Shown in pieces: positions 1-7,709 of a stretch of 64,000 nucleotides of DNA. The notes below the pieces were generated by a model, which worked only from the letters and a program-made list of their open reading frames with translations, did no database searches and was not told where the DNA came from. Position 1 is the first letter of the stretch. Every line of letters begins with the position of its first letter. The translations under genes and the position numbers were made by a program. This DNA comes from Nannocystaceae bacterium. GTDB taxonomy: Bacteria; Myxococcota_A; Polyangia; Nannocystales; Nannocystaceae. The stretch spans positions 17,784 to 81,783 of the forward strand of contig JAIBBS010000007.1 in assembly GCA_019694555.1 (NCBI GenBank), written 5' to 3'.

Positions 1-173
1 TGCAGCGCCAGCTCGTTGGACCAACACAGCGGCCCCTGCTCGACCTCGTTGACCTGCTCGCCCGCGACCTCGCGCAGCAGCGCGTCGCAGCACGACACGA
101 TCGCGAGATCGTCGCGCGCGACGATCATGTACTCCATCTCGATGCCGAAGCCCTCGAACAGCGCCAGCGTCAC
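1..173 (-). CDS. Glutamate-cysteine ligase-like (GCS2 family) carboxylate-amine ligase, N-terminal part only
   Basis: Only the first 57 residues lie in the window; the gene runs off the left edge. The visible part reads VTLALFEGFGIEMEYMIV and later WSNELAL, which match the N-terminal strands of GCS2-type gamma-glutamyl ligases, where a Glu in the GxExE-like segment binds metal and substrate. The GTG start (173-171) overlaps the TGA stop of the RimK-like gene as GTGA, so the two are very likely translationally coupled. Members of this family join glutamate or another acid to an amine using ATP. Here it closes an operon with an ATP-grasp ligase and a C39-like peptidase, so a role in making or modifying a peptide is more likely than plain glutathione synthesis. 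The family call rests on a short stretch. Confidence 0.7.
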   Translation of the reverse strand, partial: MTLALFEGFGIEMEYMIVARDDLAIVSCCDALLREVAGEQVNEVEQGPLCWSNELAL

Positions 174-1645
174 AGCGACCTCCGGCGGGCCTCGAGGCGG
201 TTGCGGAACACCCGCATGATCGCGCGGTACAGCTCGTCCATCAGCAGCTCGTCCTCCACGCCGGCGTCGATCGAGGGGTTGTCGTTGACCTCGATCACGG
301 AGTACTGCGCCTCGCCGTACTCCTTGAGATCGACGCCGTAGAGCCCGTCGCCGATCAGGTTCGCGGCCTTGACCGCCGTGCGCAGCAGCTTGCGCGGGAC
401 CTTGTCGAGCGGCACCGCCTCCGAGGGCCCTTCCTCGCTGCCGCTGCCGCCGTCGCGGTGGATGACCTGCCAGTGCGCGCCGGCCATGAAGTACTTGCAG
501 GCGTAGATCGGCTGGCGGTCGAGCACGCCGATGCGCCAGTCGAACGTGGTCGGCGCGAACTCCTGCGCGATGACGAGGTCGGAGCGCCCCAGCAGGCGCT
601 CGAGCTGCGCGCGGAACTCCTCGGGGGTCTCGGCCTTGCTGACGCCCTGCGAGAACGAGCTGTCGGGTTGCTTGAGGATGCACGGCAGGCCCAGCCGCCC
701 CAGGGCCTCGGCCGCGTTGCCGCGGTGCACGACCATGGTCCGCGGCGTGGGCACGTCGTGCTGGTGCAGCAGCTCGGCGAGGAAGACCTTGTTGGTGCAG
801 CGCAGGATCGACTCGGGATCGTCGATCACGATCAGGCCTTCGGCCGCGGCCTTGCGCGAGAAGCGGAAGGTGCGGTGGTTCACGCTGGTGGTCGCGCGGA
901 TGAACAGCGCATCGAACTCGGCCAGGCGGGGATAGTCGTGCTTGCCGATGATCTCGACGTCGAAGCCCAGCGACTCGGCCGCGCCGACGAACTTCTGGAT
1001 CGCGCGCTCGCACGAGGGCGGCTGCGGCTCCTCGGGGTCGGTCAGGATCGCGAGGTCGTACGCGGTGGTCGCAGCACGGGCGATCTTCACGTGGTGGCGG
1101 CGGCGGAAGTACTCCTTGGCCACGTCGACGAGGAACTCACGGTGTTCCTCGGGCACGTCGGTCGGCGCGAGCGCTTCGACGCCGTCGAGCGCCCAGCGCT
1201 TCTCGCGGGCGTGGAAGGCGAACTCGGCCCGCAGCAGCGGTGCCGGGAAGCGACGGAACAGCGCCTGCGCCAGCTTGCCGTGGCGCGCGGCGATGTTGCG
1301 GCCGAAGTAGGCCGTGAGCACGAACCGTTCCGACGACAGCGGCCGCAGGCTGTGCTGGATCAGCTCGTCGATCTCGCCGTCGACCACGCTGGCCATGGTG
1401 CGCGACTTCAGATCCTGGATCGTCACCGGCGTGGGGAACGGCCGCTGGCCGCGCGCGGCCGCGACCAGCGAGACGTAGTAGCCCAGCTTCTGGTAGCGGT
1501 ACGAGCGACAGAGGTTGAAGACCTTGGCGTCGGTGATCTCGACGTACTCGGGCTTGGTCAGGTACTCGCGCGCGAGCACGACCTTGGCGCCGGCGATCTC
1601 GATGGGCCAGTCGCCCAGATCGCTGACGACGATGAGGATCGGCAT
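170..1645 (-). CDS. RimK-like ATP-grasp ligase with N-terminal RLAN-type domain
   Basis: This 491-residue protein has an alpha/beta N-terminal region (about 1-190) typical of the RimK-like ATP-grasp N-terminal (RLAN) domain, followed by an ATP-grasp domain (about 205-480). Visible ATP-grasp elements are the lysine segment CILKQPDSSFSQG, the adenine-side IAQEF strand and the metal-binding C-terminal VIEVNDNPS. RimK-type enzymes use ATP to form an acyl-phosphate and join an amino acid to a protein or peptide carboxylate. It is about 190 residues longer than E. coli RimK because of the extra N-terminal domain. It follows the C39-like gene by three bases and overlaps the GCS2-like gene by GTGA, so the three are one transcriptional unit. 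Its substrate cannot be read from the sequence. Confidence 0.88.
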   Translation of the reverse strand: MPILIVVSDLGDWPIEIAGAKVVLAREYLTKPEYVEITDAKVFNLCRSYRYQKLGYYVSLVAAARGQRPFPTPVTIQDLKSRTMASVVDGEIDELIQHSLRPLSSERFVLTAYFGRNIAARHGKLAQALFRRFPAPLLRAEFAFHAREKRWALDGVEALAPTDVPEEHREFLVDVAKEYFRRRHHVKIARAATTAYDLAILTDPEEPQPPSCERAIQKFVGAAESLGFDVEIIGKHDYPRLAEFDALFIRATTSVNHRTFRFSRKAAAEGLIVIDDPESILRCTNKVFLAELLHQHDVPTPRTMVVHRGNAAEALGRLGLPCILKQPDSSFSQGVSKAETPEEFRAQLERLLGRSDLVIAQEFAPTTFDWRIGVLDRQPIYACKYFMAGAHWQVIHRDGGSGSEEGPSEAVPLDKVPRKLLRTAVKAANLIGDGLYGVDLKEYGEAQYSVIEVNDNPSIDAGVEDELLMDELYRAIMRVFRNRLEARRRSL

Positions 1646-1648
1646 CGC

Positions 1649-2395
1649 TCAGGTCTCCACCGAGCCTGCCAGCGGCCGCGGCGGCCGCACCAGCAAGAGG
1701 TTGGCGTCGTAGGTCAGCACGCCCAGCAGGATCGCCGCGATCACGCGATCGATGTTGATGTGGTAGTAGCGCGCGCCCGCGGGGTTGGTCGCGTAGGGAT
1801 CCGCGACGTGCACCGTGCCACCGTGTTTGTCGTAGCCCGACAGCACCACGAAGTGTCCGACCGGTTCGCCGCGCACGTCGTCGGGTTCGTTGGTCGCGCC
1901 GATCTCGCGGGCCTTGTGGTAGAGGTACGTCGCCGACAAGCCGGTGAGGATGGGCCGTCCGCGCGCGAGGTAGCGACGCAGCAGCTTGCCGGTCAGCTCC
2001 TCGAAGCGGATCTGCCCGCCGCGGCGCAGGAACTCGAGATAGGCGTCGGTCGCGGTCCGCAGCTTGGAATCGTTCTTGGCCTCGCGCTGCAGTGTCAGCC
2101 GCTCGGCCAGGTCGACGTCGCCCTCGAACCACGTCGGGTCGAACATCTGCAGGTTGTAGGTGAAGATCGTCGCCGCGAAGCCCCGCCGCAGCGCGTGGCA
2201 GCCCAGCATGACCGCGAGCGTGCCGCCGTCCTCGAGCATGGGCACCTCGGCCACGACCTGCTCGATCTCGATGGGATCGCCGTAGTAGCGATAGACCGAG
2301 TGCAGCGCCGTGGGCCCGCAGGTGATGTCGTCGGGCTGCGGCTGGATCTCGAGCTCGAGGCGTGACCGCGGCGGCGTCGTGGTCGAGCTGCCCAT
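1649..2395 (-). CDS. C39-like cysteine peptidase of the ATP-grasp operon
   Basis: The 248-residue product carries a papain-fold peptidase pattern: DDITCGPTAL with candidate nucleophile Cys26, the His181 of GHFVVLSGYD, and Asp199 of HVADPY. There is no signal peptide, transporter or membrane segment, unlike the C39 domains of bacteriocin exporters, so it probably works in the cytoplasm. The ATG at 2395 was chosen because a perfect TACAAT box lies eight bases upstream and the sequence before it looks non-coding; a longer reading frame exists but adds low-complexity residues. It is the first gene of the operon with the RimK-like and GCS2-like ligases. Cleaving or recycling the ligated peptide product is the natural inference, but this is not shown. 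Confidence 0.82.
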   Translation of the reverse strand: MGSSTTTPPRSRLELEIQPQPDDITCGPTALHSVYRYYGDPIEIEQVVAEVPMLEDGGTLAVMLGCHALRRGFAATIFTYNLQMFDPTWFEGDVDLAERLTLQREAKNDSKLRTATDAYLEFLRRGGQIRFEELTGKLLRRYLARGRPILTGLSATYLYHKAREIGATNEPDDVRGEPVGHFVVLSGYDKHGGTVHVADPYATNPAGARYYHINIDRVIAAILLGVLTYDANLLLVRPPRPLAGSVET

Positions 2396-2403
2396 CAGCT
2401 TGG

Positions 2404-2409
2404 ATTGTA
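2404..2409 (-). promoter_or_regulatory. -10 box (TACAAT) of the peptidase-ligase operon
   Basis: TACAAT on the minus strand ends eight bases before the ATG at 2395. No Shine-Dalgarno sequence fits in between, so transcription would start at or next to the start codon (leaderless mRNA). Confidence 0.6.
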
Positions 2410-2460
2410 GGGGAATCCGCGGCCCGGCCACCACCGTCGCGGCCGTCGCCGCGCGAGCGG

Positions 2461-2528
2461 GCCGCGGTGCGAGCCCGCCGCGGTGCGAGCCCACCGCGGC
2501 ACGGAGCCCGACGCGGTGCGATGGGCCC
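2461..2528. repeat. Four imperfect tandem copies of a 16-19 base unit in a divergent promoter region
   Basis: Two exact copies of GCCGCGGTGCGAGCCC (2461-2476 and 2477-2492) are followed by two diverged copies (2493-2509 and 2510-2528). They end eight bases before the -10 box of the adenine deaminase gene, where a -35 element or activator site would be expected. They may be regulator sites or a local duplication. Confidence 0.7.
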
Positions 2529-2535
2529 ACGGTGC

Positions 2536-2541
2536 TACGCT
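2536..2541 (+). promoter_or_regulatory. -10 box (TACGCT) of the adenine deaminase gene
   Basis: TACGCT ends 11 bases before the ATG at 2553, leaving at most a leader of a few bases. No Shine-Dalgarno sequence is present. Confidence 0.5.
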
Positions 2542-2552
2542 GGTTCGCGACG

Positions 2553-3593
2553 ATGGCAGAGCAACCCACGGCGCACGAGCCCGCCGCCACCACCGACGCG
2601 GCGTTCCTGCGCGCGTTGCCCAAGGTCGAGCTGCACCTGCACATCGAGGGCACGCTCGAGCCCGAGCTGATGTTCGCGCTGGCGCAGCGCAACGGCGTGA
2701 CGCTGCCGTGGCCGGACATCGCGGCGTTGCGGCAGGCCTACGCGTTCGTCGACCTGCAGTCGTTCCTCGACGTCTACTACCAGGGCGCGGCGGTGCTGCG
2801 GCACGCGCGCGACTTCTACGATCTCGCGTGGGCGTACTGCGAGCGCGCGGCGGCAGATGGCATCGCGCACACCGAGATCTTCGTCGATCCGCAGACCCAC
2901 ACCGCGCGCGGTGTCTCGCTCGACGTCGTGATCGACGGGCTCGAGGGCGCGCTGGCCGACGCGCGCTCGCGCTGGGGCATCACCAGCGCGATCATCCCGT
3001 GTTTCCTGCGCCACCTCTCGCCCGAGCAGGCCGCGCAGTGCTACGCGGACTGTCGCCGTTTCGGCGATCGCTTCGTCGGCTTCGGGCTCGACTCGTCCGA
3101 GCGCGATCACCCGCCGGGCGCCTTCGCGGAGGTCTTCGCGCAGCTGCGCGCGGATGGCTACCGCGCCGTCGCCCACGCCGGCGAGGAGGGTCCTGCGGCC
3201 TACGTCCGCGAGGCGCTCGAGCAGCTCCACGTCGATCGCATCGATCACGGCGTGCGCTGCCTCGAGGACGCGGCGCTGGTGCGCGAGCTGGCCGCGCGCG
3301 CGGTGCCGCTGACGGTGTGCCCGCTGTCGAACGTGCGGCTGGGCGTGGTCGATCGCATGAGCGCACACCCACTGCAACGCATGCTCGACGCGGGCTTGCA
3401 CGTCACCATCAACTCCGACGATCCCGCGTACTTCGGCGGCTACCTCGGCGACAACTACGCTGCGGTGCGCGAGGCGTTCGCGCTCGACCGCGACAGCCTG
3501 TCTCGCCTGGCTGCGAATGCGATCGCGGCGAGCTTCGCCGACGGCGCGCGCAAGGCCGAATTGACGCGTGCGCTGACCAGCGTCACCGGCTAG
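2553..3593 (+). CDS. Adenine deaminase (adenosine deaminase superfamily)
   Basis: The 346-residue product has all metal and catalytic motifs of the adenosine/AMP deaminase fold: ELHLHIEGTLEPE (two zinc-binding His), VAHAGEEGP (zinc His and catalytic Glu), RIDHGVRC (catalytic His), TVCPLSN, and INSDDPAYFGGY (catalytic Asp pair). The wording of these motifs, with SDDPAYFGGY and DPQTHTARG, matches the bacterial and fungal adenine deaminase branch rather than true adenosine deaminases. It should convert adenine to hypoxanthine and ammonia in purine salvage. Length is normal for that branch. The ATG at 2553 fits both the N-terminus (short tail before FLRALPKVE) and the -10 box. It is divergent from the peptidase-ligase operon. 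Confidence 0.9.
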   Translation: MAEQPTAHEPAATTDAAFLRALPKVELHLHIEGTLEPELMFALAQRNGVTLPWPDIAALRQAYAFVDLQSFLDVYYQGAAVLRHARDFYDLAWAYCERAAADGIAHTEIFVDPQTHTARGVSLDVVIDGLEGALADARSRWGITSAIIPCFLRHLSPEQAAQCYADCRRFGDRFVGFGLDSSERDHPPGAFAEVFAQLRADGYRAVAHAGEEGPAAYVREALEQLHVDRIDHGVRCLEDAALVRELAARAVPLTVCPLSNVRLGVVDRMSAHPLQRMLDAGLHVTINSDDPAYFGGYLGDNYAAVREAFALDRDSLSRLAANAIAASFADGARKAELTRALTSVTG

Positions 3594-3637
3594 CGTTCGC
3601 GCTCAAGCGCGCGGCGGCGGCCGTCGATGATCCGGAC

Positions 3638-4543
3638 GTGTCGGCCCGAGCCCTGGAGCGCCCGCGACGCGACGTCGATCCCGGCCTGGTCCATCACATC
3701 GAGGCGCCGGCGACGCGTCCGGCGGTCGCCGGCGGCGAGGCCCGATTGCGGGAGCTCGCGACCGCGCTCGCGCAGGCGGTGGAGGATCCGAACTTCCGTC
3801 TGCCGCTGCTGCCCGACACCGCCGCCGAGGCGCTGCAGCTCGCCAACGATCCCCAGACGCCGATGAACCGGCTCGAGCGCGTGGTCGCGCGCGACGCAGC
3901 CCTGGCCGCGCGCATGTTCGCGGTGGCGACCTCGCCCGCCTACGCGGGCAGCGGCCTGCGCTCGCTCACCGCCGCGTTGCAGCGGCTGGGCGCGGGCACG
4001 ATCCGCGACATCTTGTATCAAGCCGTGATGGAGTGCCACGTGTTCCGCGGCAACGATCGCGCGATGCGAAACGAGCGCGAGCACGCCATCGCGGTCGGTG
4101 CGATCGCGCGGGCGCTGTGCGGCGAGATCGGCTTCGATCCGCAGTACGCGTTTCTGAGCGGGCTGATGCACGACCTCGGCCGCACCGCGCTGCTGACCCT
4201 GCGCGATCGGCCGCCGGTCGACGGCGTCGGCGACGACGAGCTCGAGCCGCTCGCGGTCATGGTCCACGCCGGCCTCGGGGCGCGCCTGGCCGCGCGCTGG
4301 AAGCTGCCCGCGCTGGTGTGCGAGGGCGTGCGCCGACACCATCGCTACCGCGGCTTCGAAGCCGACGGCGGCGGCTACTCGCAGCTGGGTCACGTGCTCG
4401 CGCTCGCCGACACCATGGCGCGGCGGCTGGGCGCGGGCCGGCGCGCGATCGCGGCGGTCGAGGACCACGATCGGATCGCCTTCGAGCTGGGCGTCGATCC
4501 GGCGCGCGCGCTCGAGCTCGCGACCGCGGCCGCCCGCGGCTAG
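3638..4543 (+). CDS. HDOD domain protein
   Basis: The 301-residue product contains a HDOD domain (about 35-240), a signalling fold related to HD phosphohydrolases. Typical parts are FRLPLLPDTAAEAL, a DAALAARMFAVATSP helix pair, and the HD-like segment LSGLMHDLGRTALL followed by RRHHR. HDOD proteins usually lack nucleotide hydrolysis and act as output or scaffold modules in bacterial signalling. No receiver or GGDEF domain is attached. The start is uncertain: no ATG exists before the domain, and GTG at 3638 is the first plausible codon after the deaminase stop at 3593. The short gap suggests co-transcription with the deaminase, though no functional link is obvious. Confidence 0.8.
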   Translation: MSARALERPRRDVDPGLVHHIEAPATRPAVAGGEARLRELATALAQAVEDPNFRLPLLPDTAAEALQLANDPQTPMNRLERVVARDAALAARMFAVATSPAYAGSGLRSLTAALQRLGAGTIRDILYQAVMECHVFRGNDRAMRNEREHAIAVGAIARALCGEIGFDPQYAFLSGLMHDLGRTALLTLRDRPPVDGVGDDELEPLAVMVHAGLGARLAARWKLPALVCEGVRRHHRYRGFEADGGGYSQLGHVLALADTMARRLGAGRRAIAAVEDHDRIAFELGVDPARALELATAAARG

Positions 4544-4747
4544 TCCTGGCGATCCCGCGCTTGCGATCCCCGCCCTGCCCGGCTTGCCCCACTCGGGCAA
4601 CGCTGGGCGGCTCCAGTTGGGAAGTCGCGCCGGCGCGGACGCGCGCGCCACCGCCCGCGCCGCGCCGATGCGACGCAAGCGTCCGGACACGGGCCTGGAA
4701 TCCGCGCTCGGGCGGGCTTGGCCCGAGTCCTGAAAAGACCCTCCCCC

Positions 4748-6163
4748 GTGAGCCCGTCGCAACGCCGCATCTGTGCCCTGTTCGCGTTGGTGTCTGCCTG
4801 TGCCCGCGCCGGTGACGGCCGCGTCGCGGACGCGCCGAGCCCGTCCCAGGCGCCGCAACCGACCTCGGCCGCACCGCGCTCGCCGACCGCGGCGGCGGCG
4901 GTCGCGGTCGCGAGCGAGGACGACGACGTCGCGATCGAGCTGTTCGAGCCCGATCGCTCCACCGAGATCGTCTCGCTGCCGACGTTCACCGACGTGTTCG
5001 CCGAGCCGCGACTCGATGCCGCGCGGCTGGGCGTGCTCGCGATCGGCGAGCGCGTGCGGGTGCACGAGGCGATCTCGACGCAGGACTGCGAGACCGGCTG
5101 GCGCCCGCTGGTGCCGCAGGGCTTCCTCTGCGCCGAGGTCGAGCCCACGCACAAGCCCGCGAGCGACACCATCTTGCCGCGGCTGCCCCGTGGCTCGCTG
5201 GTGCCGGGCACCTACGCCAAGCTCAGCAGCGAGCGCTCGCGCATCTACGCCTCGCTCGAGGACGCGCTCGCCGGTCGCGGCGGCGTGCTGCCCGACGCGT
5301 CGCTGACGGTGCGGCGCATCGGCAGCGCCAGCCACGGCGGTCGCGAGTTCTGGCGCACGCGCCACGGCTACGTCGCGGCCAACGAGCTGCGCAAGCTCGA
5401 CACCTCGCGCTTCCGTGGCGCGGCCGTCGGCGACGCGCTGGCGCAGCCGCGGGCATGGGCGCGCTTCCGCGGCAACGACGGCACGATCCCGCTGCGGGCG
5501 GCGCCCCACGCCCAGGCCGAGCTCGCCGCGCGCATGCCCGCGCGCCACAGCGGGACCGTGCTCGCCACCAGCGACGACGGTCGCTTCGTCGAGCTCGCGC
5601 TGGCGGGCGGCGAGCGTGGCTGGGCCTCGCGCGACGACGTGCGCATCGCCGAGCGCGTGGCCCCGCCCGCGGGCATCGCCGACGACGAGCGCTGGCTCGA
5701 CATCGACGTCTCGCAGCAGGTGCTGGTCGCGTACGTCGGTGCGCGGCCGGTGTACGCCACCTTGGTCTCGACCGGCCGTCGCGGTCACGACACGCCCGAG
5801 GGCAGCTTCCGCATCGAGCGCAAGGTCGCCGAGCGCACCATGAGCAGCCGCCCGGGCGACGACGATCCCTACGCGGTCGATCGCGTGCCGTGGACCGCGT
5901 ACTTCGTGGGCAGCTACGCGCTGCACGCTGCCTACTGGCACGGCAGCTTCGGCGAGCGCAAGAGCCACGGCTGCGTGAACCTGGCGCCCGCAGACGCGCG
6001 TCACCTGTACGCGTGGACCGGTCCGGGCGTGCACCCCGGCTATGCCGAGGTGCTCGCGGCGCCGCAGCAGCCCGGCTCGCTGGTGCGGATCCGCGACGGT
6101 GCGCCCGCGAGCGACGAGGGTGAGCCGGTCGTGCTCGCGCTCGCCGAGATCGACGCGCCCTGA
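4748..6163 (+). CDS. L,D-transpeptidase (YkuD-type) lipoprotein with SH3-like region
   Basis: The 471-residue product begins with a short signal sequence ending in LVSAC, a lipobox-like site, then an acidic, Ala/Pro-rich linker. Residues about 70-310 hold two SH3-like segments (for example GNDGTIPLRAAPHAQAE). The C-terminal part (about 320-455) is a YkuD domain: VLVAYVGARPVYATLVSTGR, the His of HAAYWHGSFG, and the catalytic SHGCVNL. These enzymes make or exchange 3-3 cross-links in peptidoglycan or anchor proteins to it. GTG at 4748 places the signal sequence right at the N-terminus. The 204 bases upstream (4544-4747) contain no gene that I can support. Confidence 0.88.
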   Translation: MSPSQRRICALFALVSACARAGDGRVADAPSPSQAPQPTSAAPRSPTAAAAVAVASEDDDVAIELFEPDRSTEIVSLPTFTDVFAEPRLDAARLGVLAIGERVRVHEAISTQDCETGWRPLVPQGFLCAEVEPTHKPASDTILPRLPRGSLVPGTYAKLSSERSRIYASLEDALAGRGGVLPDASLTVRRIGSASHGGREFWRTRHGYVAANELRKLDTSRFRGAAVGDALAQPRAWARFRGNDGTIPLRAAPHAQAELAARMPARHSGTVLATSDDGRFVELALAGGERGWASRDDVRIAERVAPPAGIADDERWLDIDVSQQVLVAYVGARPVYATLVSTGRRGHDTPEGSFRIERKVAERTMSSRPGDDDPYAVDRVPWTAYFVGSYALHAAYWHGSFGERKSHGCVNLAPADARHLYAWTGPGVHPGYAEVLAAPQQPGSLVRIRDGAPASDEGEPVVLALAEIDAP

Positions 6164-6176
6164 GCCTCGCGCGGCG

Positions 6177-6533
6177 CTACGCCTGCGCGATGCGGAACAC
6201 GTGCCCGCTGGGCGCGGCGAAGTAGGTGTGGGCCTTGTCGTGGTAGGCGACGCGCTGCAGGCCCATGCGATCGAGCGTCGCGATCGCGACCGCCGGATCG
6301 GGCACGCCGAACTCGAGCCACGTGCCCGCGTCGCGCTGCTGCGCTGCGGTCAGCGCCTGCGACTCGGGCACCAGCTCGACGCCGATGCTGCCGCCGCCGT
6401 CGAGCTCGTAGACGTCCAGGTGGGGTGCGACGGCGCGCACGGTCGCGCCGAACGCCTCGCAGAACATCGTCTGCAGCGCTTCGCGGCGGGTGGAGGGGGC
6501 GATCATCTTGATGGTGGGTCGCAGCGTGGCCAT
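6177..6533 (-). CDS. VOC (glyoxalase/dioxygenase-fold) family protein
   Basis: This 118-residue single-domain protein shows the paired beta-alpha-beta-beta-beta pattern of the vicinal oxygen chelate fold: IKMIAPSTRREALQTMFCEAFGA, WLEFGVPDPAVAIATLDRMG and TYFAAPSGHVFRIAQA. Such proteins bind metal and small molecules, and include glyoxalases, dioxygenases and resistance proteins. Specific function cannot be assigned. It is transcribed away from the AraC-type regulator at 6651, with 117 bases between, so the regulator may control it. A CATGCT box ends six bases before the ATG. Confidence 0.75.
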   Translation of the reverse strand: MATLRPTIKMIAPSTRREALQTMFCEAFGATVRAVAPHLDVYELDGGGSIGVELVPESQALTAAQQRDAGTWLEFGVPDPAVAIATLDRMGLQRVAYHDKAHTYFAAPSGHVFRIAQA

Positions 6534-6650
6534 GCCCTGAGCATGACCGCCCACGTGTGGCCGACGGTGGGGCGATCGTCCGAGAAGCCCGCGCGATCGT
6601 CCAGCGGCCTGGGCGGACGGGCGGGACCGGTTATGCTGGCAGAAACCGCC

Positions 6651-7628
6651 ATGCAGCAGCCAGCCCACGTCGACGACGATTTCGAGCGGATCCTGTCGGA
6701 CATCCTGCAGTCGGTGCGGCTGTGCTCGGCGCTGCTGTCCCGCGCCTGCCTGCGCCCACCGTACGGCGTGCACACCCGCGGCGCGCCGCGGCCGATCTTC
6801 CACGGCGTGGTCCACGGCACGCTGTGCTTCCGCCGCGACGGCGACGACGGCGAGGCGCTCCAGCTGGGCCCCGGCGACGTGGTGGTCTTGACCCGCGGCG
6901 ACGGGCACACCCTCTCGGACGCGCCCGATCGCGTCGCGGTGCCGATCGGCACGCTCGCGCGCAGCCGCACGCGCTCGCACGTCGAGCAGGTCGAGACCGC
7001 CGGCACCGGCGACGCCGCGCACGTTCTGTGCGGCACCTTCAGCTTCGCGCACAAGGCCGGCGAGGCGATGCTGGCCCTGTTGCCGCGCGTGATGGTCGTG
7101 CGCTCGGACCAGGGCACGCTGGTGCCGTGGCTCAGCGAGACCCTCGCGATGCTGGATCGCGAGCTCGACCGCGAGACGCCCGGCGGCGACGCGATGGTCA
7201 CGCGGCTGGTCGATCTGCTGGTCGCGCACCTGCTGCGACGCTGCGTGCTCTCGGCGCCGGGCCAAGGTGGCGGATGGCTGTCGGCGCTGCGCGACCCCAA
7301 GATCGGGCGCGCGCTCGCGGCGATCCATCGCAACCCGCACCACGACTGGACCGCGAGCTCGCTCGCGGGCGTGGTCGGGATGTCGCGCTCGGCCTTCTTC
7401 GCGCGCTTCACCGATCTCGTGGGCGAGCCGCCGGCGCAGTACCTGACGCGGTGGCGCATGCAGGTGGCGGCGGATCTGCTCGAGGACGACGGGCTCAGCC
7501 TCGGCCAGCTCGCCGAGCGCGTGGGGTACGGCTCGGAGGACGCGTTCAGCAAGGTGTTCAAGCGCCACATGGGCTGCTCGCCGGCGCAGTACCGCCGCCA
7601 GCTGCGGGCCGAGGCGGCGCGCATGTAG
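6651..7628 (+). CDS. AraC-family transcriptional regulator with N-terminal cupin
   Basis: The 325-residue protein has an N-terminal cupin-type sensor (about 15-190; GTLCFRRDGDDGEALQLGPGDVVVLTRGDGH) and a C-terminal pair of helix-turn-helix units (about 220-320), with the AraC signature ending in VGYGSEDAFSKVFKRHMGCSPAQYRR. This matches the cupin_6 type of AraC regulators, often found beside small oxidoreductases. A second ATG at 6633 lies inside the TATGCT box, so 6651 is preferred. It is divergent from the VOC gene and may regulate it. Confidence 0.87.
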   Translation: MQQPAHVDDDFERILSDILQSVRLCSALLSRACLRPPYGVHTRGAPRPIFHGVVHGTLCFRRDGDDGEALQLGPGDVVVLTRGDGHTLSDAPDRVAVPIGTLARSRTRSHVEQVETAGTGDAAHVLCGTFSFAHKAGEAMLALLPRVMVVRSDQGTLVPWLSETLAMLDRELDRETPGGDAMVTRLVDLLVAHLLRRCVLSAPGQGGGWLSALRDPKIGRALAAIHRNPHHDWTASSLAGVVGMSRSAFFARFTDLVGEPPAQYLTRWRMQVAADLLEDDGLSLGQLAERVGYGSEDAFSKVFKRHMGCSPAQYRRQLRAEAARM

Positions 7629-7709
7629 GTCGGGGCACGGTCGGTTGGCTCACATCGTGGCGCCAGATCGCGGCGACCCGCGGTGCGTTGCTGCCCGACC
7701 GAGGCGCCC

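Noticed and set aside
458..2365. 635-residue open frame on the plus strand opposite the ATP-grasp and C39-like genes
   Set aside because: It is an antisense shadow of high GC content: residues are mostly Arg, Ala, Gly, Val and Asp in no recognisable order, while the minus strand encodes clear domains.
2461..2528. CRISPR-like repeats
   Set aside because: Units are directly adjacent, with no unique spacers, and no cas gene is present.
2393..2719. N-terminal extension of the C39-like protein to 356 residues
   Set aside because: The extra 108 residues lie over the divergent promoter repeats and the start of adenine deaminase and look non-coding.
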